Of a DNA stretch of 34,617 nucleotides, positions 1 to 9,522 are shown piece after piece. Location of the stretch: positions 1-34,617 of the forward strand of contig JAENIS010000002.1 of assembly GCA_016844285.1 (NCBI GenBank), read 5' to 3'. The notes under the pieces are model-generated. The model did not search any database. It was not told where the DNA came from and saw nothing but the letters and a program-made list of their open reading frames with translations. Numbering within the stretch: position 1 is the first letter of the stretch; every line of letters begins with the position of its first letter. The DNA comes from Dehalococcoidales bacterium (GTDB lineage: Bacteria; Chloroflexota; Dehalococcoidia; Dehalococcoidales; UBA2162). Position numbers and translations under genes: made by a program.

Positions 1-1
1 T

Positions 2-3000
2 GCTAATAGTCCGGTAAGCTTCAACGCAACTGCAACGACGGCAGAGTATCGTGGTAGCCCCGTGCTACGTAACCGCACTAATGCTGCGGTAACAGTGGAG
101 GCGATTGCGCTGCGGTCGCTGGCGGTTAGCCCCGAAAGTGCTTCAATCGCCTTAGGGCAAGCCAATCAATTCACGGTAACGGGTACGTACTCCAATGGTT
201 CCACCAATGCGACCAGCGGTGTAACCTGGGCAAGCAGTGATACAGGTATTGCTACCATCAGTGCTACTGGTAAGGCGACGAGTGTCAGTATCGGCTCGGT
301 CGTCATTTGGGCAGTGAAGGACGGGATTGAAAGCAATACCGCTCTCCTGAACATCACTGCGCCGACGCTCTCGTCTATCGTGCTAACGCCTACTACTCCC
401 TCCATTGCCGCCGGTAGGACGGTGCAGTTCACGGCTAACGGCACCTACACCGATGGCTCATGGGCGGACATGACGTCTGTTGTCGCCTGGACAAGCGATA
501 ATACCTCGGCGGCCATCATCAGTGCTAGCGGTCTGGCCACTGGTATCGCTATTGATAACATAGTTGTGATAACGGCCAATGATATACTGTCCGGGAAGAC
601 TGGTACTGCCACTCTGACCGTGACGGTCAAAGAGGTAACGTCCTTCGTCATCGTTCCGGCCCGCCCGGTGATTGCTGCCGGGACGACGCTACAGTTCAAG
701 GCAACGGCTTTCTACTCTGATGGCTCATTTGCCGATGAGACTGCGGCCAGCACCTGGAGCAGTAATAATACCGCCGCGGCGACGGTTAATCCGACGACTG
801 GGTTAGCTGCGGGCGTGGCCAAAGGCATTGCCCTGATTTCGGCGAGATTGCCAGACAACAGTACGGCCACAACGTTGCTTACTGTTACTGACCCGACATT
901 AATTTCCGTGGCGATACGTGAAGCGGCTCCAACGGTTGTTCTGGGCAGGACCCTGCAGCTACATGTTGATGGTATCTATTCCGATAACTTAACAAAGTTA
1001 GTAGACTTGACCACGGATAATCGGACCACCTGGGCCAGTCTTGACCTCAGTGTGGCGACTATTTCCACCACGGGTAATGTGACCAGCAAGAAGGTTGGTA
1101 TCGTTACCATCAGGGCGACCCATCGTGGTTTAAGAAGCTCGGCCAATTTCACCGTAGCTCCGGCCGTTCTTGAGGCCATCACGGTGGCGCCGGCCACACC
1201 CAAGGTGGGAGTGGGGGCGACGCTCACGTTTACCTCTACCGGAAACTATTCTGACGGTACCATGCTCGCTTTAACTGATGTTACCTGGACGAGCAGTGAT
1301 AACGGCACCGCCACGATTATTAGTACCACCGGTCAGGCGACGGCCAAAGCTCAGGGTACGACTAACATTACTGCCACCAGGGGTAGTGTCAGTGGTTTCA
1401 CTACCCTTACGGTAACCGGGGCTACCCTGAATACGATAACGGTAACGCCGGTTAACCCATCACTTCCGGCGGGCAGGACGACGCAATTTAAGGCGACGGG
1501 TACCTACTCGGATAACTCAACGTTGGACATCACCGATCAGGCCGCATGGACCAGCTCGAATATTACTGCGGCGACGATAGTGGCCAACACCGGTCGGGCG
1601 ACCGGGAAAGTGGCTGGTGGTAGTACGACTATCACGGCCACCATGCCTGGAGTCACTCCTGGTACCACGACCCTGACGGTGATTGCGGCTGAGCTTGACT
1701 CGATTGCAGTCACACCAGCTAATCCATCAGCAGCGGAGGGAAGGACGGTGCAGTTTACTGCTACCGGGACTTACTCTAATAACACTACGGCGGTAATTAC
1801 GAATAGTGTAACCTGGACAACCACGGCTGCCTTGACGGCGAACATCACTTCTACCGGCTCGGCGTTGGCTAGGGCCGTTGGTACCGTGACCATCACGGCA
1901 ATCCTGTCCGGTAAGAGCGGCGAGACGACACTGACGGTGACACCGAAAGAACTGGTCTCTATCAGCGTCAGCCCGACGACAGCTTCGCTTGCTGCCGGGC
2001 AGAAACGGCAGCTTTCGGCGACAGGCACCTATACCGATACCACCACGGCTGATATTACCAGCACGGTGGCCTGGTCCAGTAACAACACGGCCGTGGCATC
2101 GGTGAGTGCCACCGGTCTGGCGACTACATATACTGCCGGACTAGCCACGATTACGGCCGCTCTGGGTGCGGCTACTTCTGGCACAGCGGCGATTACGGTC
2201 GGTATCGCTGTCCTGGATACGATATCGGTCACGCCGGTTAATCCTACCATCCAGCCTGGTAGCCAACTATCATTCCGGGCGTTCGGTACTTACACTGATG
2301 GCACCAGTACAGAAATCACAAGGGACGTAAACGTAACCTGGAACAGTGTTAATCAAACTGTTGCTACGATAATAACATCCACCGGAACTAGTGCCGGTCG
2401 TGCGAGTGGTTTAGTCGCAGGTAATACGGTCATCAGGGCGACTATGTCCGGGGTGAGTGGCTCGACTACCTTAACCGTAGCCAGCCTGCGCTCACTACAG
2501 GTAAGCCCGATTCTACCATTCGTTGCCGCCGGCCGGACTCAGCAATTTAGTGCCATCGGTACGTTTGCCGATAATACTACCGCCGACCTCACTGGTTTGG
2601 TTATCTGGACGAGTAGCAATACATCAGCCGCCAGGATTAATCGCAACACTGGCTTAGCAACCACTCGTGCTCAAGGCACTACCCTGATAACAGCGGAAAC
2701 AGGTAGTGGTAGCAGTAAAATCACCAGCCCGGCGGTTACTCTTACGGTAACGGCGGCTGTTCTAGATGCGATAATGGTGACGCCGGTCAATCGTCGGGTT
2801 ACCCTTGAGCCACCCAAGCCACTAAAGGTTCAGATGAAAGCCCACGGTATTTATACTAACAGTGACGTGGCTGATATCACCGATAATATAACCGTAACCT
2901 GGACAAGCAGTAATCCTGCTACAGCTAACATAACTGCTACTGGTGGTAGAGTTACTGGTCTCGCCTCCGGCACGGTTACTATCACGGCTGCCCTGGGCAG

Positions 3001-6000
3001 CGTCAGTGGGACGGCGACACTTACCGTGCTCCCCGATAGAACGGCGCCGGTAGTGACGCTCACTGCTCCGACCGAAGGATTTGGGCAGAGGGAGAAGAGC
3101 TTAACGGTGACGGGTAAAGTGGATGACACATCCGCTAATGTCACTGTTATCGTGAACGGTGTTACTGCCAATGCGACGCTCGACGCCGAGGGCAACTTCG
3201 CTCAAGGTGTGGCGCTGAAGAGCGGCAGCAATAGTGTTGAGGTCAGGGCGGTAGATGCTAGTGGTAATGGCGGCCGGTCGCCGACGGTAGCAGTAACGGT
3301 AGACCCCAAGAAACCCAGCATTACCATAACCTCACCAGTAGGAGGGCTACTGACCAATAAGACGACGCCGTTGACAGTAACCGGGAATGTGACTGGTGCT
3401 AACTCGGTTACGCTGTGGTTCAACGGGGTCGCCAACCCGAACCCCATCCCGGTTGTTGGTGGTGGTTTCACGACTAGCGTAACCCTGAAGAAAGGGGTGA
3501 ATCTTATCGTGGTGACGGCCTACGCCACCGAAGGTCCGGGTGACGCGGATTACCTGGGCACCTCCGGTATCGTGGTTGTCAGTCTTGACCCGGATGCGCC
3601 GGTAGTAACGTTAGACTCTCCGACAGCAGGTAGTGTGTTGAATACACCGTTGGCACGTGTCTCAGGTACGGTTAATGACCCATTCACCTCTAACGTAACT
3701 TTGACGCTAAACGGTATCCCGCAAATAGTGTCGGTAGCTGGTGGTATCTTCAGCCAGGATGTTAGCCTGCAGCCTGGCCTTAACACCATTACGGTGGTGG
3801 CCGCTGATAAGGCCGGCAACACCTCCACCGCTTCACCGACCTTGGTGACACTGAATACCGCGGCACCCAGGGTAACGCTTGTCGCGCCGCGTCACCGGTC
3901 GCTGACCAACATCGCAGCTCAGACGATAAATGGCACGTTGAGTGACCCGACCATCCAGACGGCCACCCTGTTACTCAACAGTGATGCGCCTCGGACAATA
4001 TCAGTGGCTCCCGATGGGACTTTTAACCAGATAGTGACCTTGGTCAGAGGAGCGAACCGCATTGAGGTAAGGGCGCTTGCTTCAGACAATAGCAGCACCG
4101 GGACGTCGGGTAACGTCACCGTGACCCTGGATGACGTCGCGCCGGGTATTAAGGTAGACCTCTATGACCCGACTAGTACGATAGTAATAACGGTAACATC
4201 CAACGAAACCCTGGCAGCGGCACCGATAGTAAAGGTGACTCCGGCAACGGTCGCGCCGCTGGCTCAGCCAATGATGCTCGCCATCGGGGTCAACGGATGG
4301 GCCGGTACCTATGGCAGTACGGCGACGCCAATAGCGGTCGACACCTACACGGTAAATGTTACCGGTAAGGACGAAGCGGGCAATGCCACGACGGTGACGG
4401 CCACCTTCGTCAAGGGAGCGGTTAATACTAATGGTGTTGACCCAGCCACGGTTAGCAGTGGTGGTAGTTCACTAAGCATAGAAACTAATGGTGCCGTGAC
4501 TAATGCCGATATTTCACTCACCCAGCACTTGGGCAACCCATCGGGCAGCTTTATGAGTCCGGCGGGGGCCAGCCAGGAAGCCGGTGCCTTCGTTGAGATA
4601 ATTGCCGCTGCTGACGTGGTCGATAACCTGAGGCGAGTCTTGATTAAGGTGAACTACGACCGCGCCAGTCTTCCCGCCGGAACCGAGGAGTCCACGCTAA
4701 GGCTCTACGAATGGAATGTCACTTACGGAACGTGGCGGCCGATACCTGACCCCTTCAGCGGGGTGAACATGACGGCGCAGCCGCCGTATATCTGGGGGTA
4801 TGTGGAGCATCTGAGTAAGTATGGTGGCTTTGGTAAGGCAGTCGTAGCGCCGCCAGCCCCAACCCCAACCCCGCCGCCATCTGGTGGTGGAGGCGGAGCA
4901 CCTGAAACGCCGGCAGGGACGACCACGCTGACTGGTTTCATTGACTCTCAGGGTGTGATTACGACTAACATCGTGGCCACTTCTGGTGATGCTAAGGTCG
5001 ACCTGACCCTGCCTCAGGGCACCAAGGCTCTTAGTAAAGAAGGTGTCCCGCTCACGCAGATAACCATGGTGGGAATCACCGGAACAACGACACCACCCAC
5101 CGGCTCTGCCTTTGTCAGTCTGGTTTATGCCTTTGGGCCGACTGGTGCTACCTTTGCCCCACCGATAACAGTCAGGTTCCGATATGACGTGACCAGTATA
5201 CCCAGAGGTGTGGCTGAAGGTAAGCTGCAGGTTGCTATGTTTGACTCGGTGACCGGTACGTGGACACTACTTGACGGTGTTGTTGTCGACACGGTTAGCC
5301 ACGTCATCACGGCTAAAGTGAGCCGCTTTGGTGGCCTCTTTGCGGTGGTGGCTTACAATCGTCCGGCCAGCTTCACCGTGAGCGGACTGAGTATATCACC
5401 GACCGAACTTGCGGCTAAAGACACGGTAACTATCAGTGTTACGGCCAAGAATAGCGGTGACCTTACTGGCAGCTACTCGGTTACCCTCAAGATTAATGGT
5501 GCCGTGGTAGAGACCAAAGAGATAAGCCTGGCCGGTGGTGTCAGCGCCACGGTAAGCTTTACCACCACCAGAGATGCTGATGGTACCTACTCGGTGGATG
5601 TTAATGGTCTGACGGGTACGTTTGTCGTCAAGGCGGGAGCGGCGCCGACGCCGAAGCCAGCCGCCTTCACCGTCAGTGCTCTGGCGATATCCCCGTCTGA
5701 GGTTGATATTAAGCAGCCGGTAACTATCAGCATCGCCGTGCGGAACACGGGCGAAGCCTCTGGTAGTTATGACGTCACGCTCAAGATTGATGGCGTCAAG
5801 GTGGAAACGAAGAGTGTCGCGGTGGCTGGTGGTGCTACCCAGACGGTGACCTTTACGGTGACCAAGGATGCTGCCGGTACCTACACTGTGGATGTTAATG
5901 GTCTGACGGGTAAATTCGTGGTGAAGGCGGGAGCAGTGGAGCCGGTAGTTCCTCCGGTCAAGGGGGTTAGCCCGTGGCTCATCATCGGTATTATCGTGGT

Positions 6001-6055
6001 GGTGATTGTCATCGGGCTTGGTGCCTGGTGGTTTGTCCGGCAACGCCGCTCTTAA
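2..6055 (+). CDS. Giant multi-Ig-domain surface protein, C-terminally membrane anchored (5' partial)
   Basis: An open frame runs from base 2 without a stop, so the gene begins left of the window; the GTG at 62 has no convincing ribosome site and is probably an internal valine. About eleven tandem Big_2-type Ig repeats fill roughly 107-3030 (each with a V-x-P-x-x-P start, a GTYxDG turn and a WxSS core). Four to five further Ig-like modules beginning APVVTL or similar follow (about 3040-4420). Next come a beta module, a Pro/Gly linker (about 4850-4905), a second copy of the beta module, and two CARDB-like domains (about 5370-5630 and 5665-5925). The C-terminus is a hydrophobic helix (about 5970-6040) with an RQRRS tail. 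It is thus probably a rod displayed outside the cell and held by one C-terminal helix. Adhesion or envelope structure is inferred; no catalytic domain was seen. The next gene encodes a shorter relative. Confidence 0.9.
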   Translation, partial: ANSPVSFNATATTAEYRGSPVLRNRTNAAVTVEAIALRSLAVSPESASIALGQANQFTVTGTYSNGSTNATSGVTWASSDTGIATISATGKATSVSIGSVVIWAVKDGIESNTALLNITAPTLSSIVLTPTTPSIAAGRTVQFTANGTYTDGSWADMTSVVAWTSDNTSAAIISASGLATGIAIDNIVVITANDILSGKTGTATLTVTVKEVTSFVIVPARPVIAAGTTLQFKATAFYSDGSFADETAASTWSSNNTAAATVNPTTGLAAGVAKGIALISARLPDNSTATTLLTVTDPTLISVAIREAAPTVVLGRTLQLHVDGIYSDNLTKLVDLTTDNRTTWASLDLSVATISTTGNVTSKKVGIVTIRATHRGLRSSANFTVAPAVLEAITVAPATPKVGVGATLTFTSTGNYSDGTMLALTDVTWTSSDNGTATIISTTGQATAKAQGTTNITATRGSVSGFTTLTVTGATLNTITVTPVNPSLPAGRTTQFKATGTYSDNSTLDITDQAAWTSSNITAATIVANTGRATGKVAGGSTTITATMPGVTPGTTTLTVIAAELDSIAVTPANPSAAEGRTVQFTATGTYSNNTTAVITNSVTWTTTAALTANITSTGSALARAVGTVTITAILSGKSGETTLTVTPKELVSISVSPTTASLAAGQKRQLSATGTYTDTTTADITSTVAWSSNNTAVASVSATGLATTYTAGLATITAALGAATSGTAAITVGIAVLDTISVTPVNPTIQPGSQLSFRAFGTYTDGTSTEITRDVNVTWNSVNQTVATIITSTGTSAGRASGLVAGNTVIRATMSGVSGSTTLTVASLRSLQVSPILPFVAAGRTQQFSAIGTFADNTTADLTGLVIWTSSNTSAARINRNTGLATTRAQGTTLITAETGSGSSKITSPAVTLTVTAAVLDAIMVTPVNRRVTLEPPKPLKVQMKAHGIYTNSDVADITDNITVTWTSSNPATANITATGGRVTGLASGTVTITAALGSVSGTATLTVLPDRTAPVVTLTAPTEGFGQREKSLTVTGKVDDTSANVTVIVNGVTANATLDAEGNFAQGVALKSGSNSVEVRAVDASGNGGRSPTVAVTVDPKKPSITITSPVGGLLTNKTTPLTVTGNVTGANSVTLWFNGVANPNPIPVVGGGFTTSVTLKKGVNLIVVTAYATEGPGDADYLGTSGIVVVSLDPDAPVVTLDSPTAGSVLNTPLARVSGTVNDPFTSNVTLTLNGIPQIVSVAGGIFSQDVSLQPGLNTITVVAADKAGNTSTASPTLVTLNTAAPRVTLVAPRHRSLTNIAAQTINGTLSDPTIQTATLLLNSDAPRTISVAPDGTFNQIVTLVRGANRIEVRALASDNSSTGTSGNVTVTLDDVAPGIKVDLYDPTSTIVITVTSNETLAAAPIVKVTPATVAPLAQPMMLAIGVNGWAGTYGSTATPIAVDTYTVNVTGKDEAGNATTVTATFVKGAVNTNGVDPATVSSGGSSLSIETNGAVTNADISLTQHLGNPSGSFMSPAGASQEAGAFVEIIAAADVVDNLRRVLIKVNYDRASLPAGTEESTLRLYEWNVTYGTWRPIPDPFSGVNMTAQPPYIWGYVEHLSKYGGFGKAVVAPPAPTPTPPPSGGGGGAPETPAGTTTLTGFIDSQGVITTNIVATSGDAKVDLTLPQGTKALSKEGVPLTQITMVGITGTTTPPTGSAFVSLVYAFGPTGATFAPPITVRFRYDVTSIPRGVAEGKLQVAMFDSVTGTWTLLDGVVVDTVSHVITAKVSRFGGLFAVVAYNRPASFTVSGLSISPTELAAKDTVTISVTAKNSGDLTGSYSVTLKINGAVVETKEISLAGGVSATVSFTTTRDADGTYSVDVNGLTGTFVVKAGAAPTPKPAAFTVSALAISPSEVDIKQPVTISIAVRNTGEASGSYDVTLKIDGVKVETKSVAVAGGATQTVTFTVTKDAAGTYTVDVNGLTGKFVVKAGAVEPVVPPVKGVSPWLIIGIIVVVIVIGLGAWWFVRQRRS

Positions 6056-6073
6056 CCGGGATAAAATCTAGGA

Positions 6074-6113
6074 AATAACCAGAAAGGGAGCGTCAGCTCC
6101 CTTTCTGGTTATT
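6074..6113. terminator. Hairpin terminator after the giant surface gene
   Basis: A perfect 18-bp inverted repeat (AATAACCAGAAAGGGAGC and its complement) with loop GTCA starts 18 nt after the stop codon. There is no long T-run, so efficiency is uncertain, but the position fits transcription termination. Confidence 0.75.
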
Positions 6114-6142
6114 AGGTTATGTTTGCATTTGGTTGATTCCGC

Positions 6143-6219
6143 TGTCATTGCCAGGAGCGTAGCGACGAAGCAATCTCAAAGATTTATACGGATTGCTTCG
6201 CTTTCGGCTCGCAATGACA
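6143..6219. repeat. REP/MITE-like palindromic repeat, copy 1
   Basis: The element begins TGTCATTG and ends CAATGACA. Its left arm (GGAGCGTAGCGACGAAGCAA) pairs imperfectly with the right arm (TTGCTTCGC...GGCTCGC). Related sequences lie at 28119-28188 and 31521-31613. The family recalls the GAGCGAAGCGACGAAG-type repeats common in bacterial intergenic DNA. Confidence 0.75.
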
Positions 6220-6258
6220 TTACCAACCATACCCGAATAGTGCCGCTTATTAGACGAC

Positions 6259-6287
6259 TTGTGAGATACCCGGCGAAAGTATAAAAT
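6259..6287 (+). promoter_or_regulatory. Putative sigma70 promoter for the second surface protein
   Basis: TTGTGA, a 17-bp spacer and TAAAAT. Transcription would begin near 6294. That leaves almost no leader for the ATG at 6297 and favours the ATG at 6330. Confidence 0.45.
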
Positions 6288-6329
6288 AGAGTTATCATGC
6301 TAATTAGCTTGAGGGCAGGGGGGGTTGTT

Positions 6330-8324
6330 ATGTTTCACAGCAGGTGCTTGACCGGGATTTGGTGGCGTGGGCTAAGGATAGTGGTGCTTCTGGCGCTGGT
6401 GGCCACGTCGGTCGGGGCGCTGGCACGAGTGGCGTTACCACCAGCAAAGGTCGCCGGTGCCGAAGGCACGAGGCAGACGGCTTCGATAGTGGTTACTGAT
6501 AGCCAGGTGTTATCGTTAGCGCCAGTGCCGGGGGCTACCGTTCACTTCATCCCGGGCAATAAGGTCAGGGTAACCTATCTGCTTTCGATGGAAATCAGTC
6601 TCGGTGTTACCGGGGGACGGTTGTGGCTTAGCGGGATGCCACAGGCTGTCGTGGAAGAGTTTGCCCGTACCAGAAGCTACGTTTCGGCGACGAATCCAGA
6701 CTGGGTATGGAAGTTTACCGTTGGGGCCTCGGGGAACGTCACTGTTATCACGCCCGTGGATGGACTGGCCACGAAAAGCACGACACCTACTTTTGATTGG
6801 TCTTCTCTGTCCAACCCGGCGATTCTACGATATGCTATCGAAATTAGTAACAGTAAAAACTTTAGTAATCCCATCTTAAGTGTAGTCAGATATACTTCGG
6901 AAGGAACGAGTTATACCCTGACCCCGGCTCAAGCATTGCCTAACGGGGACTATTATTGGCGGCTCATCGCCAAGGATACCATGTGGGTGGTGAGTATCCC
7001 ACCTTGGCTTGATATCCGCAGCGTTAACCCGTTTGTGACGGAGCTACCTACCTTTCTTTCCGTGGAAACCCAGGAGGGGAAACTGACGGCTACATATACA
7101 TATATTCTAGCCCCCCCACCACCTCCTCCGAGTGGAGGTGGTGGGGGGGGTGGTATCCCATCGCCTCCACCATTGCCCCCGGGGACAACTTCGATAGCGG
7201 ACAAGATTGGTGCCGGTGGCATCATTACCCAACTCTTCACGGTGCCATCGCCGGATAATAAGTTTATTCTTCTGCTGGGTAGTGGTGTCAAAGCACTGAC
7301 CAGAGACGGTCTGCCTTTGGATAGAATCAGCGTCACGGAGCGGGCTGACGTACCGGCGCTGCCGGCCGAATCTCGTGTTGTCGGCGTCGTCTACGACCTG
7401 GGACCGGACGGGGCTACCTTTGAGCCGGCGGTGACGGTGGAGTTGGCCTACGATATGTCTCGCCTGCCCGAAGGGGTGGCTGAAGACAAGCTGGTGGTGG
7501 CTACGTGGGAGGCTAGTTCCGGGAAATGGGTAGTTCTTGAAGGTGCTGTGGTCAATATCTCTACCCGTACCATTACGGTCAAGGTGAGTCACTTCTCGTC
7601 CTTTGCTGTCCTGGCTTACACTCGCCCGGCCGCTTTTACCGTGACCGATATGGCGCTCTCGCCGCTTGAGGTTGACCCGGTGAAGACTGTCACCGCCAGT
7701 GTTCTGGTGAAGAATACCGGCGACCTGCCCGGTAGCTATAAAGTAGCCCTGAAGATAAATGGTGCCCAGGTGGACACTAAAGAGGTGACACTGGCCGGGG
7801 GCGCCAGTGAGACAGTCAGCTTTACCGTCGTCAGGGATGTTGTCGGGACGTATTCGGTTGAAATTGGTGGTCAGGCGGGCAAGTTTGTTGTCCGGGCGCA
7901 ATCAGTACCACCGGCGCCTGCCGCCTTTACCCTTAGCTCCCTGGTGATATCGCCGCCAGAGGTTGGCATTAAGGAGCCGGTAACTATCAGTGTGGTGGTG
8001 AAAAATAGTGGGGCGCTGACGGCTAGCCAAAAAATGACGCTTACTATCGGTGGCACAATAATGGAGACCAGAGACGTGACGCTGGGTGGTGGTGCCAGTG
8101 AGAAGGTAACTTTTACGGTGTCCCGCGACAGCGCCGGAAGCTATGCGGTGGATGTTAATGGACTAACCGGTGGATTTACGGTACAGGCGGTGGCGCCGCC
8201 TCCACTACCGCCTCCGCCACCGGCACGGCAAACGAGCAACCGGGGGCTTATTGGTGGCATTATTGTCGCGCTCATCGTTATTGGGGGGGGTATTGTGCTG
8301 GTGGCCCGGCAGCGGCGGGCTTGA
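6330..8324 (+). CDS. Secreted/anchored surface protein with FN3-like and two CARDB-like domains
   Basis: The ATG at 6330 is chosen because a G-rich ribosome site (AGGGGGGG) lies 6-13 nt upstream; the in-frame ATG at 6297 has none. A signal peptide is visible (WWRGLR followed by a hydrophobic stretch through GALARV). An N-terminal beta region and an FN3/Ig-like domain follow (about 6740-6990, with TTPTFDW and DYYWRL signatures). Then come a Pro/Gly linker (about 7110-7185), a beta module, and two CARDB-like domains (about 7630-7895 and 7915-8185). A second Pro linker, a single membrane helix and an RQRRA tail end the protein. From the linker onward it is clearly paralogous to the preceding giant protein, so both may be displayed and anchored in the same way. 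G8 tracts at 7143-7150 and near 8283-8290 could mediate slippage. Function unknown; envelope or adhesion role inferred. Confidence 0.88.
   Translation: MFHSRCLTGIWWRGLRIVVLLALVATSVGALARVALPPAKVAGAEGTRQTASIVVTDSQVLSLAPVPGATVHFIPGNKVRVTYLLSMEISLGVTGGRLWLSGMPQAVVEEFARTRSYVSATNPDWVWKFTVGASGNVTVITPVDGLATKSTTPTFDWSSLSNPAILRYAIEISNSKNFSNPILSVVRYTSEGTSYTLTPAQALPNGDYYWRLIAKDTMWVVSIPPWLDIRSVNPFVTELPTFLSVETQEGKLTATYTYILAPPPPPPSGGGGGGGIPSPPPLPPGTTSIADKIGAGGIITQLFTVPSPDNKFILLLGSGVKALTRDGLPLDRISVTERADVPALPAESRVVGVVYDLGPDGATFEPAVTVELAYDMSRLPEGVAEDKLVVATWEASSGKWVVLEGAVVNISTRTITVKVSHFSSFAVLAYTRPAAFTVTDMALSPLEVDPVKTVTASVLVKNTGDLPGSYKVALKINGAQVDTKEVTLAGGASETVSFTVVRDVVGTYSVEIGGQAGKFVVRAQSVPPAPAAFTLSSLVISPPEVGIKEPVTISVVVKNSGALTASQKMTLTIGGTIMETRDVTLGGGASEKVTFTVSRDSAGSYAVDVNGLTGGFTVQAVAPPPLPPPPPARQTSNRGLIGGIIVALIVIGGGIVLVARQRRA
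7111..7149. repeat. Perfect 16-bp intragenic inverted repeat in the Pro/Gly linker
   Basis: Positions 7111-7126 (CCCCCCCACCACCTCC) are exactly complementary to 7134-7149, with a 7-nt loop. The hairpin arises where a polyproline run meets a polyglycine run. The 3' arm contains the start of a G8 tract. Confidence 0.85.
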
Positions 8325-8346
8325 TGTGCCGAAGTAGTAGCTATCC

Positions 8347-9366
8347 TCACGGTTCACCATGAAGGAACGTTTCCAGGGCGTCCTTGCCTTCAGTAGTGCT
8401 GATATAGACCAGCGTATCCGTAGTCTGCACAACGTAATCGCGAGCGGGGTTATAGAGCCAGCCATCCTTTGTCTTAATGGCCAGGACCAGCGTGTGCGGG
8501 TGTCTTCTTAAGTCCAGGGCCGAGATAGGTTTGCCCACGAATCTGTCCGGCAGTGCAATTGCTTCAACCCGCAAATTCCTGTCTGTTTCCCGCAGCATCA
8601 TATCCAGGAACGAGACTACCGTTGGCCTCAGCATTTCCGAAGCCATCCGCACGCCTCCGATGAAGCCGGGGGAAACCACCGCATCGGCACCGGCCCGTTT
8701 TATCTTTTCACTGTTCTTGATGTTAGTGCAGCGAGCTACCACCCTCACTTTGGGGTTAATCTGCTTCGCTGTGAGGCTTATTACCAGATTCTGATTATCA
8801 TCTCCGGCGACGGCAAATAGCCCCCTGGCTTTAGCCACGCCGGCTTTCAGCAGGGTATCGTTATCTGTCGCATCTCCCTCGATAAAGATTTGTTCCCCCA
8901 GTGTGGCTAATATTCTTTGGATGTTACTCTGGCTGATGTCGACGATGACGTATGGACGCTTCGTCGCCGTAAGCTCACTGGCAATATTTAACCCGACCTC
9001 TCCCAGGCCACAAATGATGTAATGCCCCTCCAGGTTACCGGCCCTTTTCTCCATCCGTTTCCTCCTGAATGACTTGGTCAGTTCTCCCTCGACAACAAGA
9101 GCGGTGAGATTAGTCGCCGTATAGGCTAACACGCCGATACCGGCAACGGCGATAAACATGGTGAATATCCTGCCCGCAGCGCTATTGGAGAGGTCAATTA
9201 TCTCACCGTAACCAATGGTGGCAATAGTGATGAAAACCATATAGAAGGCATCGAGGAAGGAATATTGTTCCCCACCAATCAGCAAGTAGCCGATGGTGCC
9301 GATGATTTGGATGGCGACCAGGATGATACCAGACCAGAGGAATTTCCGGTAGATTAGCCCTGACAT
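8347..9366 (-). CDS. Two-TM potassium channel with RCK (TrkA-N/TrkA-C) domain
   Basis: The 339-residue product has two N-terminal membrane helices (about residues 10-30 and 68-92) enclosing a pore loop. The selectivity filter TIATIGYGE sits at about 47-55, the signature of K+ channels. A TrkA-N Rossmann domain follows, with the nucleotide-binding glycine motif GLGEVG near 119-124 and an acidic end of beta-2 (IVDIS). A TrkA-C/RCK_C domain covers about 260-335. This is the MthK/Kch-like architecture, predicted to conduct K+ under ligand or nucleotide control. It is convergent with the surface-protein gene, 22 bp away, and divergent from the MFS gene. A good promoter lies about 65 bp upstream. 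Ligand and physiological role cannot be read from the sequence. Confidence 0.93.
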   Translation of the reverse strand: MSGLIYRKFLWSGIILVAIQIIGTIGYLLIGGEQYSFLDAFYMVFITIATIGYGEIIDLSNSAAGRIFTMFIAVAGIGVLAYTATNLTALVVEGELTKSFRRKRMEKRAGNLEGHYIICGLGEVGLNIASELTATKRPYVIVDISQSNIQRILATLGEQIFIEGDATDNDTLLKAGVAKARGLFAVAGDDNQNLVISLTAKQINPKVRVVARCTNIKNSEKIKRAGADAVVSPGFIGGVRMASEMLRPTVVSFLDMMLRETDRNLRVEAIALPDRFVGKPISALDLRRHPHTLVLAIKTKDGWLYNPARDYVVQTTDTLVYISTTEGKDALETFLHGEP

Positions 9367-9431
9367 ATTTTGCCTAAATGGTGCTGTGCAACATGCTTTT
9401 CCGTATTTCTGTCGCCGTTCTTGCTGCCATA

Positions 9432-9460
9432 ATCATAGAATCTAAGCTGAGAATTGTCAA
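9432..9460 (-). promoter_or_regulatory. Sigma70-type promoter for the K+ channel gene
   Basis: On the minus strand: perfect TTGACA, 17-bp spacer, TATGAT. The leader would be about 60 nt. This is one of the cleanest promoter matches in the window. Confidence 0.7.
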
Positions 9461-9522
9461 AGTGACTTGCCAGTGCTAATGGTGTATCATTCTAATATCT
9501 TTGCTGCTTGAAATAAGATGGT

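Noticed and set aside
5396..6043. Long antisense open frame opposite the giant surface gene
   Set aside because: Its residues are rich in R, H and D without a domain, and the plus strand carries clear CARDB-like repeats. It is a codon-bias shadow.
6297..6329. Earlier ATG of the second surface protein
   Set aside because: It would sit at the probable transcript start without a ribosome site; the ATG at 6330 has a G-rich site.
7107..7901. 264-codon antisense frame opposite the second surface protein
   Set aside because: Low-complexity composition, no family signature, and it lies fully inside a well-supported gene.
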